A DNA stretch of 5,465 bases. Origin: a bacterium. Its GTDB lineage: Bacteria > Auribacterota > UBA3054 > B51-G9. Below the pieces are notes generated by a model. That model was not told the DNA's origin and made no database searches. It saw nothing but the letters and a program-made list of their open reading frames with translations. Positions 1 to 5,465 of the stretch are shown here, piece by piece. The stretch lies in contig JAOZSF010000151.1 in the NCBI GenBank assembly GCA_029939815.1, positions 1 to 5,465 on the forward strand, written 5' to 3'. A program made the translations under genes and the position numbers. Numbering within the stretch: the first letter of the stretch is position 1; each line of letters opens with the position of its first letter.

Positions 1-42
1 TTCATTTTTTTGTTTTGTTTTTTTGGTTGTTAGATTTATCAA

Positions 43-67
43 TGGAGGGTCGCCGTCCCCGGCGACC
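43..67 (+). repeat. REP-like hairpin unit 1
   Basis: The conserved head TGGAGGG is followed by a palindrome. The stem GGTCGCCG (48-55) pairs perfectly with CGGCGACC (60-67) around the loop TCCC (56-59). It is very GC-rich within AT-rich flanks. No T-run follows on either strand, so it does not look like a classical intrinsic terminator, although it could protect the 3' end of the upstream mRNA. Confidence 0.75.
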
Positions 68-109
68 TTATTCACGAAACATTTTTCAAACATCAATGGG
101 CGCAAGTTA

Positions 110-134
110 GGACGTTGGGGACAACGTCCCTCCA
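110..134 (-). repeat. REP-like hairpin unit 2 (inverted)
   Basis: The stem GGACGTTG (110-117) pairs perfectly with CAACGTCC (122-129) around the loop GGGA (118-121), and is followed by CTCCA, the complement of the TGGAG head. Read on the minus strand it has the same head, loop and length as unit 1. Three stem pairs are exchanged (two C-G in unit 1 are T-A here, and one T-A is A-T). It lies 22 bases beyond the stop codon of the GspK-like gene. Confidence 0.75.
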
Positions 135-156
135 TGTTTAATGTTTTCGGTTAGCA

Positions 157-3100
157 TTACTTAAATATAAACGATTGTGATTTCTGATCATCATCGGTTA
201 ATTGTGATCTGTCAATAATTTTATCAATTTTTGCTTGAGCGATAATTTTATCTCCTTCTTTTAAATTAAAATTTCCATCGTTATTCGTATCTTTTAACGC
301 TTCGGCGAAAACCTGAATTCTGAACTGGTCGCTTCGTGTAGTAATTAAGTTACATATTTTACCAAAAGTTTCCGGTGTGATACCTTTTACGTCAAAAATA
401 TCAGTAATTTCCTTAAAGTTTCGTGTCGCCCCATTATTTCTTAAAATATTTTTAGCAAGCTTAGGGGTAATTCCGGGAAGCGAACTTAATATTCTTAACG
501 GAGCAGTATTAATATTGATTTTTCCTCTAACAATTCCCGGAGCAAGATATGCGTAATCAAACCATGCGAATCCGGAAGATTTTTTCTCATTAAGACCATG
601 GGGAATAATTTTTAAACGAACACCTTTTTTTGACGAAATATGTTCAGGTAGTATCGTACCGCAAAAGACGGCATCACTTTTTTCATATTGGAAATTTTCT
701 TTGCTAACCACTTGTTTATAAATATTATTTTGATTAGTATTTTTTAAATATTTATTTGTAAGCGGAAGTTTATCATAACAGTTTTTGTTGAAGTTAAAGA
801 CATACACTTCTAATTTCGTGTTATAATTTTCTTCTAAAAATTCTGTGGTATTAATAGAGTCATTTAAGCCGAAAAGATAAAGTCCATATTTAACTTTCTC
901 AAGTGATTTATTTTTCCACTCCCAAATTCCTTCATCATTGTTTTTCCTACTATAATACATAGCGGTTGAATATCCTGGTCCAACAGAAAATTTATCGCCT
1001 TTATCAACTTTAAGAAGTTTATTCCCTGGAATTGAATAACCATCAATTTGCAATGAACTTTTTGCGCTTTTGACAATCGGAAATTCCTCACCTTTAAGTT
1101 TTCCGGAAAGAATTCTTAACGTCTGCCCTTCCCATATTCCGGGCTCCCAATTTGCATTTTTAGCCAAAACGACATTTGCTTTAGAATGTGCGATTTCGCC
1201 AAAAGCCGGTCGCCAACCTTTTATATGTGTACCTTTTTCTTCCGGGTCAAGCCTGATACCCGAAACAGTAAAATAATTTCCAATAGATTTAAGGACTTTA
1301 TTATCGCCTTTTTTACCACCAATATTTTCCCAGTCTTCAGCTGCGCGAATTTTTTGTATTTCCGCAAGCGAGACCATTCTATTGTTTTTAATATGCGGTT
1401 TATTCAAATTGCTTCGCGGATGCGAATGATTTCTTGCTTTTCTTTCCGTGCCGCCAAAAGTAGGTTGAGTTGATTTCACCCAGGTATAATGAGTAGGATC
1501 AAATTTTTCTGTGGAATAATTTTGTTCTTCAGGTTCAACACTTCCGTATTCAATGGTTCTTGCGACAATTTGATTATATTGATTTTTCAGGGTCATTGAA
1601 AGGAAACCACCTTCACGCGGCATACCGAGAATTATCATATCATCGCCCGGTTTTACGCCATTATAATCTAAATTGATACGGAAATCACCAAGAGACTGAA
1701 CACTAACCCAGTTCCGTCCGCTGCTACGAATGGATTGTCTGATTCCAGTCGGGGAATTTCTATTTTTTGATTTATGATTACTATGTATTTCAATCATTTC
1801 ATATTTCATTTGGTCTTTTTTCCAATCCGCGCCACTGACAGTTATTTTATCGAAATCAACATCAGTTATTTTATATCTAACGCCCCAAAGAAAATCAGGC
1901 AATTCAAAACACGGATATTTTTCCTGAGCGGAAGAACCCCAGGTGCCATCATCCGGTGTGCCGAATTCCCGGTCAAAAACCGAGCGTTTGTTTGTGAGAT
2001 AAAAATATCCGTTAGGTGGAATTGACGGATTCGGGTCATCATATCTTCCCTGCCTGGCTGTGCTGTAATGAACAGCTTTTTCAATTAAACCAACCTGATC
2101 AGCATAAGAGCCGGTATTAATAACAACTTTCCAGTTACGAAGGCTTATAGGTTTATCGCTAATATTAATTAATTCAATAATATCCGGTCTCATAATATAA
2201 ACAATATCGAAACAATTTTTATTGCTGAAAGCTTTAAAGTCAGTAGTTTTTTTCATTCCGCCAACGTAACCTGTATCTTTGCATGAAGTGAGATTCACGC
2301 GTAAAAATCCGTTTTTTGCTTTTATCGGTTCGCCGTCTTTATATGCCCATCTCAGCATATCCATTTCATCTTTATCATCGGGGATTTTTATTGTTGTTCC
2401 TTTTAAATTTTCTTTTTTTATAGTGATAACTTCCGATCGTGAATGTGAGCTTGGATCTCCATCAACATCCATAAATCTATTATATCCCTTCCACGGAGTT
2501 CGACTAACATTTTTAAAAGGGAAATCGTTTCTTGTGCCGATATTTCCCGGGAAACTCTGGTCACCAATAAAAATATAATAATACAAATCTTTCCTTGGCT
2601 TAAAATCCGGAGAATATTCAGTAGGAAAAACCCAAGACGAACTCATCTCCGGGAACACACACCAATCGCCAACACCGATTCGCCACAAATTATCAAGTCG
2701 TACGGAATTATATTTTTTATTTTTAAATGTGTGATAAAGATTTGAGTAAGTATTTTCCGCGTTATCGTTGTAACCAACAATAAGTTCATCGCCGTTGTTA
2801 CCGACAATTGGATAATAAATATATTTTTTAGGAGTGTTGTCCGCGTTCAGTTCGGTAAAGATTTTCAGCCATGCATTTTTCCATAAATCTTTCGGAAAAT
2901 TATAGTTGGATGTTTTACGGATTTTCTGAAAATCTCTGTATGCAAAATTCCTTATGGGCGAAACCATGTCTTGACTTAATTTAACAGTAGTAGTGTGAGG
3001 AATTCTTACCGGAATACCGTTAGTCATAGTCCGCATAGATCGCCCGTCTTTATGCCCTAATTTTTTAATTGGCCAGCCGTATTTTATATGTTTATTGTAT

Positions 3101-4275
3101 ATATCATACCAAATACTGTAAACATGAATAAAAGAATATCTGTCTTTCCATCTATTCGGTTGAAACGGGTCGCCGACTTCCATTGTATAACTTCCTTCGT
3201 TTGCCATCACTTCATTAAAGCAAACAGCTTCCACACCATACTCGCTGCCAATGGTAGTAAGCACATTATTTTCATCGCGATAGTCAATAGTGTTAGCAAC
3301 CAGTTTTTTTAAATTTCTACCTGTTGAAGTGAATTGTTTTTTGGAATTTGCGCTTTTAAATATTTTTTGAATTTGTTTTCGTGTAGCTGTATTTAAATTT
3401 ACTCTTGGTATAAATTCACGGTTCTCATCATCCCAATACATTTCAGAGTCTTTCGATTCTACTGTCGCAAACTTTTTTAAATAACGATGAATATCTGATG
3501 ATAACTTCTTATTTTTATAACATTTTGCTATAACATCGTTTATAGACGAAAACGCACGATCGTCCCAACGAGGATTTGTGCTGCTGTATTCTTCCGGTTC
3601 GTCAATTCCCTCGTCGGGTTCGTCAATTATTCCATTTGCGTTGTTATCAATTTCGTCGGAAGCATAGGAAGATTCAGTTAAATTATCGTCTTTATTTTTT
3701 TGTCCTGGAGCGAGGTCTCTGCCATATCGATATTTCAAAATATTTTTGGCGAATTTCAAAGAAAAAGGGAGACCGCGTTTATGACCGTCAGACAACATGA
3801 TTTCAAAAGTACCGACACCTTGATTTTGCATTTTAGGAGAAATAGCAGTTGCGGTATTAACATTTATTTTTGATGATTCATCTTCAATAAGAACAGCATA
3901 ACGGCCTTTTATATTTCCGTCTGAATCGCGAACATAAAACCAACGTCCGTCAGATGATTTATCTGATAGACCATCAATATCAATCACTTCCTTAACTTTA
4001 GAATCAGGTGAAAAGGTTGAATGCCAGGACTCATCGGTGCTATCATGTTCCGGAGAGCTTATCGCATCAATTCTTAACAAACTAAGTGCGTGTTCAAAAC
4101 CTGCTTTGGCACACATATCCGCTTGAAGTTTTGCCATATTAGTTTGCGAGGAGCGGCGCTCAATATTCATAAATGTGACAAACGTGGCGGCGAGGATTGC
4201 AAGCACAACGAGTATTGCCAGAACAGCCACCAAAGCAATACCGGAAGAATTTGTGGTTCGCAATCCGTTTTCCAT
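157..4275 (-). CDS. Very large GspK-like pseudopilin with helix-hairpin-helix and lamin-tail domains
   Basis: Probable minor pseudopilin of the GspK type, expected to sit at the tip of a type II secretion or type IV pilus-like pseudopilus in the envelope. Residues 1-12 form a short polar leader ending in Gly. Residues 13-35 are a hydrophobic pilin-like helix with Ala rather than Glu at mature position 5, as in GspK. Segments of N-x-N-T-A type occur near 137-142, 292-297 (followed by an IDYRD motif near 330) and 1253-1258. The last leads into LPGITPKLAKNIL and VKGITPETF...TTRSDQFRI, the classical GspK C-terminal core. EF-hand-like loops lie at 210-221 and 1329-1340. Residues about 697-911 resemble a lamin-tail domain. 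At 1372 residues it is roughly four times the usual GspK. The ATG at 4275 was chosen; an in-frame GTG at 4287 adds four residues. Neither start has a visible Shine-Dalgarno. Family call fairly sure; machine and partners unknown. Confidence 0.85.
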   Translation of the reverse strand: MENGLRTTNSSGIALVAVLAILVVLAILAATFVTFMNIERRSSQTNMAKLQADMCAKAGFEHALSLLRIDAISSPEHDSTDESWHSTFSPDSKVKEVIDIDGLSDKSSDGRWFYVRDSDGNIKGRYAVLIEDESSKINVNTATAISPKMQNQGVGTFEIMLSDGHKRGLPFSLKFAKNILKYRYGRDLAPGQKNKDDNLTESSYASDEIDNNANGIIDEPDEGIDEPEEYSSTNPRWDDRAFSSINDVIAKCYKNKKLSSDIHRYLKKFATVESKDSEMYWDDENREFIPRVNLNTATRKQIQKIFKSANSKKQFTSTGRNLKKLVANTIDYRDENNVLTTIGSEYGVEAVCFNEVMANEGSYTMEVGDPFQPNRWKDRYSFIHVYSIWYDIYNKHIKYGWPIKKLGHKDGRSMRTMTNGIPVRIPHTTTVKLSQDMVSPIRNFAYRDFQKIRKTSNYNFPKDLWKNAWLKIFTELNADNTPKKYIYYPIVGNNGDELIVGYNDNAENTYSNLYHTFKNKKYNSVRLDNLWRIGVGDWCVFPEMSSSWVFPTEYSPDFKPRKDLYYYIFIGDQSFPGNIGTRNDFPFKNVSRTPWKGYNRFMDVDGDPSSHSRSEVITIKKENLKGTTIKIPDDKDEMDMLRWAYKDGEPIKAKNGFLRVNLTSCKDTGYVGGMKKTTDFKAFSNKNCFDIVYIMRPDIIELINISDKPISLRNWKVVINTGSYADQVGLIEKAVHYSTARQGRYDDPNPSIPPNGYFYLTNKRSVFDREFGTPDDGTWGSSAQEKYPCFELPDFLWGVRYKITDVDFDKITVSGADWKKDQMKYEMIEIHSNHKSKNRNSPTGIRQSIRSSGRNWVSVQSLGDFRINLDYNGVKPGDDMIILGMPREGGFLSMTLKNQYNQIVARTIEYGSVEPEEQNYSTEKFDPTHYTWVKSTQPTFGGTERKARNHSHPRSNLNKPHIKNNRMVSLAEIQKIRAAEDWENIGGKKGDNKVLKSIGNYFTVSGIRLDPEEKGTHIKGWRPAFGEIAHSKANVVLAKNANWEPGIWEGQTLRILSGKLKGEEFPIVKSAKSSLQIDGYSIPGNKLLKVDKGDKFSVGPGYSTAMYYSRKNNDEGIWEWKNKSLEKVKYGLYLFGLNDSINTTEFLEENYNTKLEVYVFNFNKNCYDKLPLTNKYLKNTNQNNIYKQVVSKENFQYEKSDAVFCGTILPEHISSKKGVRLKIIPHGLNEKKSSGFAWFDYAYLAPGIVRGKININTAPLRILSSLPGITPKLAKNILRNNGATRNFKEITDIFDVKGITPETFGKICNLITTRSDQFRIQVFAEALKDTNNDGNFNLKEGDKIIAQAKIDKIIDRSQLTDDDQKSQSFIFK
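313..585 (-). other. GspK-type C-terminal core with helix-hairpin-helix motifs (within CDS 157-4275)
   Basis: This part encodes GFAWFDYAYLAPG, then GKININTAPLRILSSLPGI and a second GIT-containing hairpin ending in TTRSDQFRIQV. The order N-x-N-T-A, helix, L-P-G-I, then a second P-G-I-like turn and an R-S-D-x-F strand is characteristic of GspK/T2SSK proteins, and the hairpins resemble ComEA-type helix-hairpin-helix units. It is the strongest evidence for the family assignment. Confidence 0.8.
1543..2187 (-). other. Lamin-tail-like domain (within CDS 157-4275)
   Basis: The opening IIELINISDKPISLRNWKV matches the lamin-tail pattern of W/I-IELxNxSDxPxxLxxW. It is followed by IPPNGYFYLTN, the usual 'proline-glycine then strand' element, and later by MTLKNQYNQIVARTIEYG, which resembles the closing strand with its D/R-x-x-x-Y-G element. 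An insert of about 90 residues between these elements makes the domain longer than the simple form. Lamin-tail domains occur in exported bacterial proteins, including nucleases and surface proteins. No catalytic role is visible here. Confidence 0.6.
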
Positions 4276-4303
4276 AAATTTACACACAAAACAATTAATT
4301 TTA

Positions 4304-5465
4304 CTATAATTTATTTGCTATGATACCGCGCCGGGAAACGCGGCTTACTTTCAAATAATAAATGATAAATAATAAATAACAAATTGAAATCGGTTCCGGA
4401 ATCTCACGCGTTATTGTTACGCTGTCGCTTATTTTGGCACCATAAACATTTGTTCCGCTTACTAAAATAGTGTTGGCGCCAACTTCAAGCGGAATTGTCG
4501 GAATTGTCCAACCTGTTGCAGCAGAGCGTGTACCGTTTCCGCCGTTGTTGTTTGCCCAATCCATAATCCCGACAACTTTTATGTTGTTGGTTCCGCCGAT
4601 AGTGTAATTGGAAACTCCGTAGTCAACTGTAGCATTATTATTTGTAAGATAAAGCAGTGGCAGTTCTTTGTTTTCAGTCGTGAGAAAATATGAGCTGTCA
4701 AGTGCAACATCGCTGATTCGAACTTCATCAATGACGGCATCGACAAAATCGGCTGCGTTGCCATCCCATGCCCCGCGGCCAACGCACCATTCATTGTTCC
4801 ATTTTGAAAAATCTGCACCGTCAGGCACGCTGATAGAATTATGAAGAACATAATCGCTATCGCTTTCACTTTTGATAAAAAACTTTACAGTTTTGTTGTC
4901 GTAAGTAGCAGCAAAATTGTACCATTTTCCAACGGTAAGAACATCATTTCCCCAAAGCCAGCGAACATTTCCGTTGTTGTCAATAAAATTTAGAAATGGT
5001 TTTTGATAGACCCCAACCCAATTTGTATCGCCACAGATTTTTATAGAAAAAGGTGGATCTGCACCGTCCCAACCGTTTACATCTCCTTTTTTTCCGGCTT
5101 TGGCGATCGGAACTTGCCAATGCCACTGACTGAAAGATTTGAATTTGACAGAACACTCAACTGTCCAGCCTTCTGTGAAAGCATAAGAATTAATTGGCTT
5201 TCCGTTGAATGAACAAACATCATGGCTCGAAGCAAAATCAAGCCCGAGTTTGTTTTCTGTTTTAAATTGCGGAACATCAGAAAAAGGCACAGAATCAGTT
5301 GCTGTCGGTCGGCAGCCACTCCACCAGCTTGACAAATGGTTCCCGTTCCCGGAAATATCTGTGTAAAAGTCATCCTGATCGCCATTATGTTTTTGACCAT
5401 TCACTCCATTTTCAAATCGCCAGTAAGCAATTGTATGAGAAGAAAAATCCAAAAGTTTTGCGTCC
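4304..5465 (-). CDS. LamG/Ig-like surface protein with PEP-CTERM type sorting signal (5' end outside window)
   Basis: Partial gene: the reading frame stays open to the right edge (it reads DAKLLDFSSHTIAYWRFENG there), so the signal peptide and true start are missing, and the TTG at 5452 is not a convincing start. Residues here are counted from that TTG. About 7-257 form a LamG (concanavalin A-like) domain, recognised by TIAYWRFENG, DISGNGNHLS, GKWYNFAATYDNKTVKFFI, VGRGAWDG and the hallmark IDEVRISDVAL. About 268-349 form an Ig-like strand-rich module (VDYGVSNYTIGGTNN ... GANTILVSGTN ... DSVTITR). Residues 352-354 are Pro-Glu-Pro, followed by a hydrophobic segment to 367 and an Arg-rich tail, the PEP-CTERM plan processed by exosortases. 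It is probably exported, sorted at the inner membrane and displayed or secreted. Ligand unknown. It precedes the GspK-like gene by about 28 bases in the same direction, so co-transcription is possible. Confidence 0.85.
   Translation of the reverse strand, partial: DAKLLDFSSHTIAYWRFENGVNGQKHNGDQDDFYTDISGNGNHLSSWWSGCRPTATDSVPFSDVPQFKTENKLGLDFASSHDVCSFNGKPINSYAFTEGWTVECSVKFKSFSQWHWQVPIAKAGKKGDVNGWDGADPPFSIKICGDTNWVGVYQKPFLNFIDNNGNVRWLWGNDVLTVGKWYNFAATYDNKTVKFFIKSESDSDYVLHNSISVPDGADFSKWNNEWCVGRGAWDGNAADFVDAVIDEVRISDVALDSSYFLTTENKELPLLYLTNNNATVDYGVSNYTIGGTNNIKVVGIMDWANNNGGNGTRSAATGWTIPTIPLEVGANTILVSGTNVYGAKISDSVTITREIPEPISICYLLFIIYYLKVSRVSRRGIIANKL
4326..4343. repeat. GC-rich palindrome inside the 3' end of the LamG gene
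   Basis: CCGCG (4326-4330) and CGCGG (4339-4343) form a perfect 5-bp stem around an 8-base loop. Fifteen of 18 bases are G or C, while both flanks are AT-rich. It encodes the Arg-rich tail after the hydrophobic segment. On the minus strand its loop contains TCCC followed by GGCG, as in REP unit 1 near the left edge, but the GGAG head is absent, so kinship is uncertain. No T-run follows, which argues against an intrinsic terminator. Confidence 0.45.
4353..4380. repeat. Low-complexity AT run encoding the PEP-CTERM hydrophobic segment
   Basis: On the plus strand this is a near-repetitive series of AAATAATAAATGATAAAT-type words containing only one G and one C. On the minus strand it reads as TTA/TTT/ATT/TAT codons and gives CYLLFIIYYL, most of the membrane segment of the sorting signal. 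The run is in frame with the domains upstream and is bounded by the Pro-Glu-Pro codons on one side and the GC-rich palindrome on the other. Confidence 0.55.

Larger units (their letters stand above)
43..134. repeat. REPIN-like pair of inverted REP hairpins
   Basis: Two 25-base units lie in inverted orientation, separated by a 42-base spacer, just downstream of the GspK-like gene. The outer ends are TGGAGGG (43-49) and its complement CCCTCCA (128-134). Each unit has a perfect 8-bp stem with a 4-base loop, and the units match at 19 of 25 positions. All six differences fall in the stem and form three compensated base pairs. A GGAG tetranucleotide sits immediately 5' of each stem (44-47 on plus, 133-130 on minus). 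This resembles the GTAG/GGAG mark that RAYT (REP-associated tyrosine transposase) proteins recognise in enterobacterial REPs. The paired arrangement matches a REPIN. No RAYT gene is in the window, so membership of a genome-wide family is inferred. Confidence 0.72.

Noticed and set aside
1..42. Possible start of another minus-strand gene (ATG at 5-3 behind an A-rich leader) or a terminator T-run
   Set aside because: Fewer than two codons are inside the window, so a gene cannot be supported. The T-run is on the plus strand ahead of the hairpins, the wrong order for a terminator of either strand.
48..129. REP hairpins as an intrinsic terminator for the GspK-like gene
   Set aside because: No U-tract follows either stem in the direction of transcription. 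Transcript attenuation or 3'-end protection remains possible but is not shown.
1070..3800. Several plus-strand open frames of 68-99 codons opposite the large gene
   Set aside because: They lie antisense to a continuous 1372-codon gene with recognisable domains, have no family resemblance and no ribosome binding sites. They are shadows.
4288..4312. Promoter with TATAGT or TAAAAT as -10 box before the GspK-like gene
   Set aside because: No -35-like hexamer at suitable spacing (the region is the GC-rich palindrome), and such AT-rich words are expected by chance here.
4579..5400. Open frames of 96 and 107 codons on the minus strand in other frames of the LamG gene
   Set aside because: They overlap the LamG reading frame, which carries clear LamG hallmarks throughout; their translations look like out-of-frame sequence.
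5450..5452. TTG at 5452 as the start of the LamG gene
   Set aside because: The frame continues without a stop to the window edge, a LamG domain would begin at once with no signal peptide, and a PEP-CTERM protein needs one. The true start lies outside.

Overview
The window carries two genes, both on the minus strand and read right to left, plus a short non-coding tail. The DNA is AT-rich by eye and no Shine-Dalgarno-like sequence precedes the one gene start that is visible. The protein families seen (a LamG/Ig-like surface protein with a PEP-CTERM type tail, and a very large GspK/pseudopilin-like protein with an embedded lamin-tail domain) suggest a Gram-negative bacterium. A member of the PVC group fits best (Lentisphaerota/Kiritimatiellota-like), but this is inferred from family flavour, not from a marker gene.

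Layout in transcription order. Positions 5465-4304 hold the 3' part of a gene for an exported LamG (concanavalin A-like lectin fold) protein with an Ig-like module and a C-terminal Pro-Glu-Pro sorting signal; its 5' end lies beyond the right edge. After a gap of about 28 bases, positions 4275-157 hold a 1372-residue GspK-like protein: a type IV pilin-like N-terminus without Glu5, repeated N-x-N-T-A segments, two EF-hand-like acidic loops, a central lamin-tail domain, and a C-terminal helix-hairpin-helix core typical of GspK. Positions 1-156 are non-coding. They hold two inverted REP-like hairpins (43-67 and 110-134) whose stems differ by three compensatory base-pair changes, followed towards the left edge by a T-rich stretch.

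The spacing allows the two genes to be co-transcribed. A reasonable but unproven reading is an envelope-export locus, in which one gene encodes a sorted surface lectin-like protein and the other a tip-type minor pseudopilin of a type II secretion or type IV pilus-like machine. No RNA genes, CRISPR array, transposase gene or convincing promoter or terminator were seen. The best leads are the REPIN-like pair, the GspK-like protein about four times the usual GspK length, and the way the PEP-CTERM tail is encoded: an AT-only-type low-complexity run followed directly by a GC-rich palindrome.
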